Shown piece by piece: positions 16,412 to 25,103 of a stretch of DNA of 64,000 nt. The notes beneath the pieces are model-generated. The model did no database searches and was not told the DNA's origin. It worked only from the letters and a program-made list of their open reading frames with translations. The stretch is from Phycisphaerales bacterium (GTDB lineage Bacteria > Planctomycetota > Phycisphaerae > UBA1845 > Fen-1342), in contig JADJWG010000002.1 in NCBI GenBank assembly GCA_016716475.1, positions 248,001-312,000 on the forward strand. Direction: 5' to 3'. The translations under genes were made by a program, and so were the position numbers. Positions within the stretch are counted from its first letter, which is position 1, and each line of letters begins with the position of its first letter.

Positions 16412-17820
16412 GGCACAACTTCCTCGGGGCTCCGGCCCGACACCTGGCCGGTGCGGCCGACATGCCGGCGCAAGGCGGACCAGCCACCCGTGGCGATCAG
16501 TTCAGCATACCACTTTCCACTGGCCTTGACGGTCCTTTTCTGCGTGTGAGGGTCGCAGTGGATGAGTCCGAAGCGCTTCGAGAAGCCCGCCGACCACTCC
16601 AGGTTGTCGAGCAACGACCAGGCGAAGTACCCGCGCACCTCGGCCCCCGCCGTACGCGCTGCCTCGATCGCCAGGAGGTGTTCGCGCAGGTACGCAATGC
16701 GGTCGGGGTCATGCACGAATCCAGTCTCATCGGCGGTGTCTGGCAAGGCGGCGCCGTTCTCCGTTACATAGAGCGGCAACCGGCCGTACCGCCGGTGCAG
16801 CCATAACAGCAGTTCGGTCAAACCCTCTGGCGTGATGGGCCAGCCCATCTCGGTGTATGCGCAGTCGAGCTGCGGGACCACCTCTGCATCCATCGGTCCC
16901 GCACCGGGCGTGTAGCGGATCACGTCGCTGAAGTAATAGTTCAGCGCCACGAAGTCCATTGACCGCTGCAACAGCCGTGTATCCTCCGGTGTGAAGGGGG
17001 GCAGGAGGTCACCCAGGCGCTCACGCAGCACGGCCGGGTAGTCGCCGAACCAAGGGGGGTCTCCAAACCAGCCCGCGAAGTTGAGCAAGGCGCGCTCGGC
17101 GGCTGCGACATCGTCCGGATGCTGCGAAGCGGGGAAACAGTACGTGGAGTTCAGGGCCAAACTGATTGCGCTACCGGTCCTTGGGGGCAGCTGCCGATAC
17201 TCTGCCACGGCGTACGCGTGTGCCCGGAGCAGGTTGTGCCCAGCGCGGTATGCCAGGGCGTCATCACGGATACCGGGCGCGTGGGTGCCGTGGCGGTGCC
17301 CCGCCTCCACCACGACCCACGGTTCGTTGAGCGTGAGCCAGAGGGGGACACGGTCAGCGAGGCGTTCGAATACGATCCGGGCGTAGTCGGCGAAGATCAT
17401 GGGCAGGTCCGGGTGGGTCCACCCGCCGAGCTCCATTTGCAGGGCAGCGGGCAGGTCCCAGTGGTAGAGCGTTACGAGCGGTGTGATGTTGGCCGCGCAG
17501 AGCGCGTCCACCAACCGGTCGTAAAAATCGAGTCCGGCCGTATTGATCGCGCCGCGGCCAGTCGGCAGGACCCGCGGCCACGCAATGCTGAACCGATAGC
17601 CGTTGAGGTGCAGCGCGCGCATGAGGTCCACGTCAGCACGCCACCTCCGATAGTGGTCGCAGGCCATGTCGCCCGTTTCCCCGGCGTTCGTCTTTCCAGG
17701 CGTGTGGCAGAAGACATCCCAGATACTGGGCCCCTTGCCATCAGCATCGGGCGCGCCCTCGATCTGAAAAGCGGCTGTGGCAGCGCCCCAAAGGAAAGAG
17801 TCGTGGGCGCCGCTGGGCAT
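16408..17820 (-). CDS. GH1 family beta-glucosidase
   Basis: A 470-residue cytoplasmic glycoside hydrolase family 1 enzyme that removes beta-linked glucose from short oligosaccharides. SFLWGAATAAFQIEGA opens the barrel, LTLNEPWV carries the acid/base Glu166, and YVTENGAA carries the nucleophile Glu354. No signal peptide is present, consistent with cleavage after uptake. The ATG at 17820 is chosen because the GH1 domain begins there; longer in-frame versions run through the promoter. It is the first gene of the leftward operon with the GH144-like protein, binding protein and permeases, and its promoter overlaps a LacI-type operator at 17974-17987. Confidence 0.95.
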   Translation of the reverse strand: MPSGAHDSFLWGAATAAFQIEGAPDADGKGPSIWDVFCHTPGKTNAGETGDMACDHYRRWRADVDLMRALHLNGYRFSIAWPRVLPTGRGAINTAGLDFYDRLVDALCAANITPLVTLYHWDLPAALQMELGGWTHPDLPMIFADYARIVFERLADRVPLWLTLNEPWVVVEAGHRHGTHAPGIRDDALAYRAGHNLLRAHAYAVAEYRQLPPRTGSAISLALNSTYCFPASQHPDDVAAAERALLNFAGWFGDPPWFGDYPAVLRERLGDLLPPFTPEDTRLLQRSMDFVALNYYFSDVIRYTPGAGPMDAEVVPQLDCAYTEMGWPITPEGLTELLLWLHRRYGRLPLYVTENGAALPDTADETGFVHDPDRIAYLREHLLAIEAARTAGAEVRGYFAWSLLDNLEWSAGFSKRFGLIHCDPHTQKRTVKASGKWYAELIATGGWSALRRHVGRTGQVSGRSPEEVVP

Positions 17821-17959
17821 CAGGAGCCACTCCGCAAAGTCGACAGGGGCGTCAGGGTATTGTCCGCACCTGTGCAAACCATTGACAATATTGAAGTTGC
17901 GATCGCAACCCGGGTCATGCGGACCTTTCCGCGGTGGTCCGGATCGCATATTCGGATTC

Positions 17960-18011
17960 AGAATATCGACTTCTGAAAGCGCTTGCAATGCCCAAAACAG
18001 TGGGTTATACT
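17960..18011. promoter_or_regulatory. Divergent promoters sharing one -35 box, with LacI-type operator
   Basis: The hexamer TTGCAA at 17983-17988 is its own reverse complement. Rightward it is followed after 17 bases by TATACT (18006-18011); leftward after 17 bases by TATTCT (complement of 17960-17965). The near-palindrome TGAAAGCGCTTGCA (17974-17987) overlaps it and fits the LacI-family consensus TGAAAGCGCTTTCA. A bound repressor would block both the GH1 operon and the PEP-CTERM gene. A matching operator is at 26200-26213 beside the LacI gene. Confidence 0.78.
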
Positions 18012-18095
18012 CTGCAAGGCGTGAGATTCCTGGAATCAGGTCTCGCGTGAGGCACGTCCATGGGTCCACCAACATTTCGGAGGTAGGAAAGCATC

Positions 18096-18851
18096 ATGAA
18101 GACACAAATTCGGTCTCAACGCGGTCGGGTACTTATCGGAGTCCTGATTGCCGCCGTGGGTTGTCTGCCGGCTGTCGCAGCGATCACGGACATCAACGCC
18201 GCGCTCCTGCAGGAGCGCGTGGTCAACTTCTATCCCGGCTCCACCCTCGCCACCGTCAACAACTTCCCGGCCATGATCAGTCTAACCGAGTCGGCGTTCG
18301 GCGCCGGCACAGGTTTCGCGAACCGGCACGACGCCTGGTTCTCTTCGGACGGTGGGGTGACCCAGCATCTGACGAACAATGCGGACGCCTTCGATATCTC
18401 GGTCAGCGTAATGCTCGACGTGGGTTCGATTGCGCCGCGCAAGGAAGCCGGTTTCCGCATCGGCGGCGGCCTCTTTATTCTGACCTCGGATGGCGAAGTG
18501 GCAGCCTTCGGCGGAGCCCTGCCGTTCCACACGTTCGGCAACAGCGCCTACGGAGTAGGTGACGTCGCGACCATGCGGGTTATTTATCGTCCAGGGGCCC
18601 AGTCGACGATCGAATACATTCTCAACGGCAACAGCAGTGGTGAGAAGCCGTTCGGCAACGTTGAGAACGGGATCATCGACGGCTCGACCATCGGCCTGTT
18701 TGGCCAGTTTCAGCCGAACGTGAATAACCCGGACGACTTCGCGCAGTTGGAGTTCCGGAACATCCAGATCGCCGTGCCGGAGCCCGGCAGCTTCGTGTTG
18801 CTGTTGCTGGCGGGGACGGTGGTGCTGGCGCGTGGGAACCGTCGTGGCTAA
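18096..18851 (+). CDS. PEP-CTERM sorted surface protein
   Basis: A 251-residue exported protein with an N-terminal signal peptide (VLIGVLIAAVGCLPAVAA) and a C-terminal PEP-CTERM signal: VPEPGSFVLLLLAG from residue 227, a hydrophobic helix and a basic end GNRRG. Such proteins are handled by an exosortase and displayed outside the cell. The middle part is beta-rich with no recognised domain; features such as FDISVSVMLD and TIGLFGQF hint at a concanavalin-like sheet but this is weak. GGAGG at 18079-18083 precedes the ATG. It is the first rightward gene from the shared LacI-controlled promoter and is followed by a strong hairpin. No exosortase gene is in the window. Confidence 0.85.
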   Translation: MKTQIRSQRGRVLIGVLIAAVGCLPAVAAITDINAALLQERVVNFYPGSTLATVNNFPAMISLTESAFGAGTGFANRHDAWFSSDGGVTQHLTNNADAFDISVSVMLDVGSIAPRKEAGFRIGGGLFILTSDGEVAAFGGALPFHTFGNSAYGVGDVATMRVIYRPGAQSTIEYILNGNSSGEKPFGNVENGIIDGSTIGLFGQFQPNVNNPDDFAQLEFRNIQIAVPEPGSFVLLLLAGTVVLARGNRRG

Positions 18852-18902
18852 GGTGAATGGCCACCGCGATGTTGTGCCCCAGTTCGCATAAGTGTGCGCT
18901 AC

Positions 18903-18950
18903 ACGGAGCCGGCCCACGTGCTGTTTAGGTGTGCCGGCTCCGTTTGCTCT
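18903..18950 (+). terminator. Intrinsic-type terminator after PEP-CTERM gene
   Basis: ACGGAGCCGGC (18903-18913) pairs perfectly with GCCGGCTCCGT (18933-18943) across a 19-base loop, followed by TTTGCTCT. The T-run is short, so some read-through into the next gene is possible. Confidence 0.75.
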
Positions 18951-19003
18951 GAGCGGTGGAGTTGTAGAGGAGCCGGGGCCAACGAACGGTGGAGTATGAA
19001 GGC

Positions 19004-19888
19004 ATGATGCAATACACGATCAAGCGCCGTACACGGCAAACGGCCGGCGGATTCACCCTGATTGAATTGCTGGTCGTTGTGGCGATCATCGCCCTGCTGA
19101 TTTCGATCCTGCTGCCGGCCATGACCCAGGCCCGAAACAAGGCCAAAGACACGGCCTGCATGTCCAACATGCGGCAACTCGCACTGGCATCAACGTATTA
19201 CATAGACGACAACCGCGGGACCATACAGCACATCCGCGGCGAGGACGGGGGCAGTGGCGGTCAGTACGTCCACTACGACATCATCTTCAACTTTTGGCCC
19301 TACCTGAAGGATCTCAAGATCTATCGCTGCCAGCGGGCGGTCGGGGATTCCTCGGTGAAGGTGATCGAGGCCGACCCCACCTCGACACGTTACTACACGG
19401 TTGAGAAGTCCGACGCGCGTTTCCTCCAGGCGTTCCAGGAGCAGTGGTGGCCCGCCTTGGATCCGTTTGCGATCCCGGGGTCACGCATTCCGGATTTGTA
19501 CACGGAGTACTGGCCATCGACCTGGGGTCGCAATGCCTCCTGGGGTGGACAGAAAGTTCCGCCCATCAACGGCGGCGTCATGACCAAGATCCCGGCGCCG
19601 ACCTATGCGGTGGTGATCGCCGATGCGATGTGGGACTGGGCGGTGGGCACCGCGAACCCGCAGCAGGATCCGCGGAAGGCGCGCCCGCGGCACGGCCGGG
19701 GCAATCACTTCGCGTTCCTCGATGGGCACGTGGAGTTCGTGATCCAGGCCAAGTACTACGATCCGAAGCAGGGGCCGGCGAACTACGTGACGCGTGACCG
19801 GGATCCGTGGGGTAATGGGCCATTCTATGCATGGGGTGTCTACAAAGGACCCATCGGTGGGTTGAGCGCACACTACAACGTACCCTAG
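19004..19888 (+). CDS. Prepilin-type N-terminal methylation protein with H-x9-DG-like motif
   Basis: A 294-residue secreted pseudopilin-like protein. GGFTLIELLVVVAIIALLIS is the type IV prepilin signal, with cleavage expected before Phe17 and Glu21 at the +5 position. The C-terminal half has RPRHGRGNHFAFLDGHVEF, close to the H-x9-DG motif of the large DUF1559-type family that is abundant in planctomycetes. The ATG at 19004 follows GGAG by nine bases; an upstream GTG would only lengthen the cytoplasmic tail. The role of these proteins is unknown. Its position among secreted glucan-acting proteins suggests a surface or secretion function for this locus. Confidence 0.88.
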   Translation: MMQYTIKRRTRQTAGGFTLIELLVVVAIIALLISILLPAMTQARNKAKDTACMSNMRQLALASTYYIDDNRGTIQHIRGEDGGSGGQYVHYDIIFNFWPYLKDLKIYRCQRAVGDSSVKVIEADPTSTRYYTVEKSDARFLQAFQEQWWPALDPFAIPGSRIPDLYTEYWPSTWGRNASWGGQKVPPINGGVMTKIPAPTYAVVIADAMWDWAVGTANPQQDPRKARPRHGRGNHFAFLDGHVEFVIQAKYYDPKQGPANYVTRDRDPWGNGPFYAWGVYKGPIGGLSAHYNVP

Positions 19889-19974
19889 CTGCCGTGCTCT
19901 TGGTGCCCCCGCGCAGCTAAACCGGGCGTGGCGGATGGAAGCGAGACTTTTGAATCAGGACGGAAAGGGAAGCG

Positions 19975-21768
19975 ATGCGAACACGAACCATGGCAGTAGG
20001 GGTAGCGCTGGTGTTAGGTTGTACGACGCTGGCCCTGGCCCGACAGAACGTCACACGGAACGGCAGTTTTGAGCAGGGTCCGGGTACGAGCGCCTTCGCA
20101 GCCGAGGGCTGGACGCTCACATCCGGCACCACGGATTTCGACATGTTTCGGCAGGGTGGCCGTAACTTTTCACCTGAAGGCGGCAACTACGCCATGCGCA
20201 TGCGCTTCGACCGTGGCATTGCCAACCCGCTCGGGATCTACCAGCAGGTCGCGGTGCAACCCGGGGATTCGATCGTGGGCAGTCTGCACATGCTGACGCC
20301 CGCGGCGCTGCCGATCGGTGGCGATGCGGTGGCCGGCTTCGCCCTGATATTCCTGAACAGTAACGGCGATCCAATCTCGCAGGTGCTGGTCGACGTGCTC
20401 GACGGTTTCTCCGCCCCGGATATCTGGACCGCCGCCACTTCCGGCGCCGTGGTTGCGCCCGCGGGCACGGCGGCCGTCCGGTATCAGTTGTTTTGGCAGT
20501 ATGTCACCACCAGTTCTGGCGAGGCCTACGCCGACGGCTGCATCCTGGCCATTAACGGCGGGGGTAACGTGCTGGTGAATGGTGATTTCGAGCTGGTGGG
20601 CCCGGATTTCCGGCTGCCCGCACAGTGGACGGGCTTCGGCGGTTTTCAGTGGACGGAGGAACTTCCGTTCCACGGCGTAAAGTCACAGAATATCTGGGTC
20701 AACGCTGCCAGTGGATTCTCGGGTGTGTTTCAGGACATGAAGGTGGCGCGCGCGGGGGATCGCGTGCGCGTGCAGGTTTGGGTGTACAACCCGTCGGCCG
20801 GTGGCCTGCAAGAAGGGGCGGCCGCGGCGGTGAAGCTCGAGTTCCAGTCCGTGCCGGGCACGTCGGTGCCGCCGCCCGTCGAGAATCTCGGCTTTGACGA
20901 CACATTGACTGATGATGTGTGGACCCCCATCGCGCTGCAAACCACCGTTCCGACCGGCATCACCAAGGCCCGCATTGTGATCCTCCAGTTTGACGAGACG
21001 GATGGCAACGGACCGGTTTGGGTGGACGATGCGCGTGTGACGCGCAGTTCGCAGCCCGGCGTGCCGAACTACCTGCTCAATGGTGGCTTCGAAGATGGTG
21101 CGACGGTCCCGACCCACTGGACGCGGTTCCGCGGTTTGACCTGCAACGCTGTGAAGAGCGCCTTTGAGCTTCCTCCGCCCCTGGGTCCGGTGGACGGCTT
21201 CTCGGTCTTGAAGATCTCGGGGAACTGCGTGGCCGGAGTCTACCAGGACATCGAGGTGACGCCCGGCGAGACGATCGACGTCAGCGCGCAGTTCCTGTCG
21301 GCGGCGGTCCTGGGATCGTTTGCACACCCGGATGCATCCGCGGGCGTGAAGGTCGAATGGATCGCGGGGCTGTTGCCACCCCAGGTGGATATCTTCGCAA
21401 CCAATGAGAACACGCTGCAAGCGTCGGAGAACCTGACGGATGTATGGGTTCCGCTTTGGATCGACTACACGATGCCGGCCGGTACGGCTGCGACGCTGCG
21501 CGGCACGGCCATCGTGGGGCGCTATGGGGCGCCCGATGCGGAGGTCTTCTTCGACGGTTTCGAAATGGTGATTGTGCCGTTCTTCAACGGCTCGGACGTG
21601 AACAACGACGAACTTCAGGACATGTACGACCTCTACTGGCTACAGCAGTGCTTCACGGGTGGAGCGCCGATCGTGGCCTACAACTGCATCGTCTTTGACC
21701 ACAATGACGACGGCGACGTGGATGCGGAGGACTGGCAGTTCTTCGCGCCGCGTTTCACCGGTCCGTAG
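19975..21768 (+). CDS. Secreted protein with three CBM-like modules and dockerin-like EF-hands
   Basis: A 597-residue exported protein. After a signal peptide (VGVALVLGCTTLALA) come three similar modules of about 165-180 residues, each opening with a phrase of the type NGSFEQG (near 29), NGDFELVG (near 200) and NGGFEDGA (near 368). This is the hallmark of CenC-like carbohydrate-binding modules. The end holds two calcium-loop segments, DVNNDELQDMYDLYWLQQCF and DHNDDGDVDAEDWQFF, forming a dockerin-like pair. No catalytic domain is present, so it probably binds glycans or attaches to other surface proteins. It lies 86 bases after the prepilin-type gene and is followed by a terminator hairpin. 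Confidence 0.8.
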   Translation: MRTRTMAVGVALVLGCTTLALARQNVTRNGSFEQGPGTSAFAAEGWTLTSGTTDFDMFRQGGRNFSPEGGNYAMRMRFDRGIANPLGIYQQVAVQPGDSIVGSLHMLTPAALPIGGDAVAGFALIFLNSNGDPISQVLVDVLDGFSAPDIWTAATSGAVVAPAGTAAVRYQLFWQYVTTSSGEAYADGCILAINGGGNVLVNGDFELVGPDFRLPAQWTGFGGFQWTEELPFHGVKSQNIWVNAASGFSGVFQDMKVARAGDRVRVQVWVYNPSAGGLQEGAAAAVKLEFQSVPGTSVPPPVENLGFDDTLTDDVWTPIALQTTVPTGITKARIVILQFDETDGNGPVWVDDARVTRSSQPGVPNYLLNGGFEDGATVPTHWTRFRGLTCNAVKSAFELPPPLGPVDGFSVLKISGNCVAGVYQDIEVTPGETIDVSAQFLSAAVLGSFAHPDASAGVKVEWIAGLLPPQVDIFATNENTLQASENLTDVWVPLWIDYTMPAGTAATLRGTAIVGRYGAPDAEVFFDGFEMVIVPFFNGSDVNNDELQDMYDLYWLQQCFTGGAPIVAYNCIVFDHNDDGDVDAEDWQFFAPRFTGP

Positions 21769-21817
21769 AAACATAGGTCGCGGCACGCGGCCAGGATGAT
21801 TGGGAGCAAGGGATCGA

Positions 21818-21863
21818 CCGGCTGGTGCGGAGGTACGCTTCCGCGCCAGCCGGCGGCGTTTTA
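21818..21863 (+). terminator. Intrinsic terminator after dockerin protein gene
   Basis: CCGGCTGGTGCGGA (21818-21831) pairs with TCCGCGCCAGCCGG (21840-21853) with one G-U pair and an 8-base loop, and TTTT follows at 21859-21862. Confidence 0.75.
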
Positions 21864-21888
21864 GAAGTCCTGCTGGGCAGGAGAAGCG

Positions 21889-24800
21889 ATGGTTCGGCGT
21901 CCGTACGGGGTGACCGCGGTGCTCGCCTGGCTGGGCTTGGGACTCGGACAGCTGGCTTGCGCTGACGATCGCGTGCAGGTCCTCGATCCGTGCCGTGATC
22001 CCGCGACCTGGGAAGTGCTGCCTTCCGATGGTGTTCGTGCGGAGTTGACGCGCGTCGACGGGGAATCCGGCCCCGCTTTGCGCTTGTCCTTTGATTTCGA
22101 GCGCGGCATGGGCTTCGTTGTGCTGCGCCGCACGCTTACACTGGACTTGCCGGAGAACTATCGCTTCGGCCTGCGCGTCCGCGGCCAGGCCCCCGCCAAC
22201 AACCTGGAGTTCAAGCTCGTCGATCCGAGTGGAGACAATGTCTGGTGGGTGAACCAGCGAAGTTACGAGTTGCCGCCCGAGTGGACGCAACTACGGTACC
22301 GCGCGCGGCACTTCGAGTTCGCGTGGGGCCCCGCGGGGGGGGCACGGCTCGCGCGCCTTGGCGCCATCGAGATAGCCGTTGCGGCGGCCGATGGCGGGCA
22401 GGGTTATATCGACTTCGACGCGCTGACGTTTGAGGCCCTGGCCCCGCCGGAGCCGGTCCACGCGCCTCCGCAGATCGTGTGGGCGAGCGGCGCGGAGAAG
22501 CGCGCATCGCAGACCCTGCCGGCAGACGGGAACTTGGCATGGCGGAGTGCCACCGGGGTACGGGGGCCGGCCCTGGTGATCGACTTCGGCCAGATGCGGG
22601 AGTTCGGCGGCCTCGCGTTGCTTTGGGGTAGCGATGCCTACCCAACCAGCTACGACGTGGAGGTGTCCGTAGACGGCGGTACGTGGGAGTGTGTGGCCGC
22701 GGTGCGTGGGGCGCGCGGTGGGCAGCGCTTCGTACCCATTACCGACGGAGAAGCGCGCCAGTTTCGACTGGTGATCCAGGCGACGGCATCCGACGGACCC
22801 GTGGACCTGGAGCGACTCGAGATACTCCCACTTGAGTTCTCCGCTTCGGACAATGCCGTTTACGCACACGTCGCCCGCCAGGCCCCGCCCGGCTGGTACC
22901 CGGAGTACTTCCTGCGGCGCCAGACGCCCTGGACGGTCGTCGGTGTCGCGACAGATGATAAGGAGGCCCTGTTCTGTGCCAATGGCGCCGTCGAGCTGCA
23001 CAAGCTCGGCTTCCGCGTTGAGCCGTTCCTGTGGCTTGACGGCAAACTGGTCACATGGGCCGACGTGATCCGCACGCCGTCCCTTGACGAAGCGTACCTC
23101 CCCATTCCGACGGTCACGTGGCAGTCCGAAGGACTGCGTCTGGAGATCACACCGCTCGCGGACGGCCCACCGGGGGAATCCTATCTATTGCTCGCGTATC
23201 GCCTCTCCAATGCGCGCTCGGAGGCAGTGCGGGGTGAATTGTTTCTGGCTGTGCGGCCGTTCCAGGTGCTGCCACCGTGGCAGGCCCTGAACTTGACGGG
23301 CGGCACGGCGCGGGTGGACACCTTACGCTGGGATGGTGTGGAACTCCACGCCAACCTCGGTACGCGACTGGTACCATGGACGGCGCCAGCGGCATTTGGC
23401 GCGAGCACCTTCGCTGGCGGTGAGATTGTGGAATACATCGCGGTGGGCACACTACCTGCCGCACAGGAGGTAGTCGATCCTCGACGACTCGCGTCGGGTG
23501 CTTTTCGGTATCCGCTGGATTTGGCACCGGGGGCGGAGATGACGGTCGTCGTCTGTGCGCCGCTGCATGCGTCCGCGCCGCCGGTGCCCCCCCGCGCCGA
23601 AATCGACCGTGTCTTCGCGGAACGCCGCGCGGCGGTAGCCGACGGATGGCGCACGCTGCTCAACCGGGTACAGATTGTCTTGCCGCCAACCGGCGCGGAT
23701 CTCGTAAACACGTTTCGATCGACCCTCGCGTACATTCTGATCAACGCGGACGGTCCGGCGATTCAGCCCGGCTCGCGCACGTACGAGCGGAGCTGGATTC
23801 GTGACGGGGCCCTGACCTCGACCGCGCTCCTCTATGCCGGTCACACTGAGCAGGTGCAAGCTTTTCTGGACTGGTATGCCCCGTACCAGTACGAAACCGG
23901 CAAGGTCCCGTGCGTTGTGGATCGCCGCGGTCCCGACCCCGTGCCGGAACACGACAGCACAGGCCAGCTCATCTACCTTGTGCAGAAGCTGTTCTGTTTT
24001 ACAGGCGACCGCGCGGTGCTGGAGCGGCACTGGCCGCACGTCGTGGCCGGTATCGGCTACCTCCAGGCGCTGCGGGCGGAGCGGTTGACGGCGGAGTACC
24101 GCGACGGGCCACCGGAGCTGCGGGCGCTGTACGGCCTCGTACCGGAGTCGATCAGCCACGAGGGGTACTCGGCGAAGCCGATGCACTCGTACTGGGACAG
24201 TTTCTTCGTAGTCCGGGGGATGCACGCTGCAGTGGCGATTGCGCGGGAGCTGGGACACGGCGAGCAAGTGGCGGCGTGGCAGCGGCTGTTGGACGACTAC
24301 CGCGCGAGTTTGTACGCGTCGATGCGACTGGCGCTGGAGCTGCGCGAGATCGACTTTATTCCGGGCTGCGTCGAGCTGGGTGACTTTGACGCCACCTCCA
24401 CGGCGATCGGGGTGTACCCGTGTGGCGAACTCGGCCGTATTCCGGAGCCACAGCTCCACAACACGTTTGAGCGGTACTTCCGCTTCTTTGAGGACCGCCG
24501 GGCGGACCGGATTGCATGGGATCGGTACACCCCGTACGAGTTACGGTTGATCGGTACTTTCGTGCGACTGGGACAGCCGGAGCGGGCGCATGCGCTGCTG
24601 GACTGGTTCATGACGTATCGCATCCCGCCGGCGTGGAATCAGTGGGGTGAGATCGCGTATCGCGATCAGAACGCGCCGGAATTCGTCGGTGACATGCCGC
24701 ACACCTGGTGCGGTTCCGAATTCATGAAGGCGTTCCGCAGCTTCTTCGTTTACGAGCGTGATACGGACGACGCACTGGTGCTCGCGGCGGGCGTGCGGGA

Positions 24801-25095
24801 GGAGTGGCTGGAGGGCACGGGGAGCGCGGTGCGCGGTTTGCCGACGGAGTATGGGCCCGTGACGTACACCTTGCGAAGTGACGGTGGTGAGCTCACGCTC
24901 GAACTGCGCGGACCCGAGCGAATTCCGCCGGGGGGTGTGGTCCTGACGCTGCCGGTGGCCTGGCGCGGTGGCACGGTACGGGTGAGCGCTCCACCCTTCG
25001 TAAGTCGGGCGAATGAAGTGGTGCTGCGCACGACGCCGGTTACGGTGCGGGTAGCGAAGCGGGAGGAGGGAAAAGGGGCACAAGACACCCCGTGA
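21889..25095 (+). CDS. Large secreted protein with F5/8-type C domain and six-hairpin glycosidase-like domain
   Basis: A 1068-residue exported protein. A signal peptide (LAWLGLGLGQLACA) is followed by a beta-sandwich segment (about 27-185), a discoidin/F5-8 type C domain (about 205-310; DVEVSVDGGTWECVAAV and ARQFRLVIQ), a beta-rich supersandwich-like part (about 330-560) and an (alpha/alpha)6 six-hairpin domain (about 595-960). The last contains RSWIRDGAL, PEHDSTGQLIYLVQKLF, MHSYWDSFFVVRG and AWNQWGEIAYRD, which resemble glucoamylase-like toroid glycosidases. WIRDG and the DS/WD acidic positions are catalytic candidates. Family and substrate are not certain. A terminator separates it from the gene upstream; it converges on the LacI gene with eight bases between stops. 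Confidence 0.72.
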   Translation: MVRRPYGVTAVLAWLGLGLGQLACADDRVQVLDPCRDPATWEVLPSDGVRAELTRVDGESGPALRLSFDFERGMGFVVLRRTLTLDLPENYRFGLRVRGQAPANNLEFKLVDPSGDNVWWVNQRSYELPPEWTQLRYRARHFEFAWGPAGGARLARLGAIEIAVAAADGGQGYIDFDALTFEALAPPEPVHAPPQIVWASGAEKRASQTLPADGNLAWRSATGVRGPALVIDFGQMREFGGLALLWGSDAYPTSYDVEVSVDGGTWECVAAVRGARGGQRFVPITDGEARQFRLVIQATASDGPVDLERLEILPLEFSASDNAVYAHVARQAPPGWYPEYFLRRQTPWTVVGVATDDKEALFCANGAVELHKLGFRVEPFLWLDGKLVTWADVIRTPSLDEAYLPIPTVTWQSEGLRLEITPLADGPPGESYLLLAYRLSNARSEAVRGELFLAVRPFQVLPPWQALNLTGGTARVDTLRWDGVELHANLGTRLVPWTAPAAFGASTFAGGEIVEYIAVGTLPAAQEVVDPRRLASGAFRYPLDLAPGAEMTVVVCAPLHASAPPVPPRAEIDRVFAERRAAVADGWRTLLNRVQIVLPPTGADLVNTFRSTLAYILINADGPAIQPGSRTYERSWIRDGALTSTALLYAGHTEQVQAFLDWYAPYQYETGKVPCVVDRRGPDPVPEHDSTGQLIYLVQKLFCFTGDRAVLERHWPHVVAGIGYLQALRAERLTAEYRDGPPELRALYGLVPESISHEGYSAKPMHSYWDSFFVVRGMHAAVAIARELGHGEQVAAWQRLLDDYRASLYASMRLALELREIDFIPGCVELGDFDATSTAIGVYPCGELGRIPEPQLHNTFERYFRFFEDRRADRIAWDRYTPYELRLIGTFVRLGQPERAHALLDWFMTYRIPPAWNQWGEIAYRDQNAPEFVGDMPHTWCGSEFMKAFRSFFVYERDTDDALVLAAGVREEWLEGTGSAVRGLPTEYGPVTYTLRSDGGELTLELRGPERIPPGGVVLTLPVAWRGGTVRVSAPPFVSRANEVVLRTTPVTVRVAKREEGKGAQDTP

Positions 25096-25103
25096 CATCC
25101 GCT

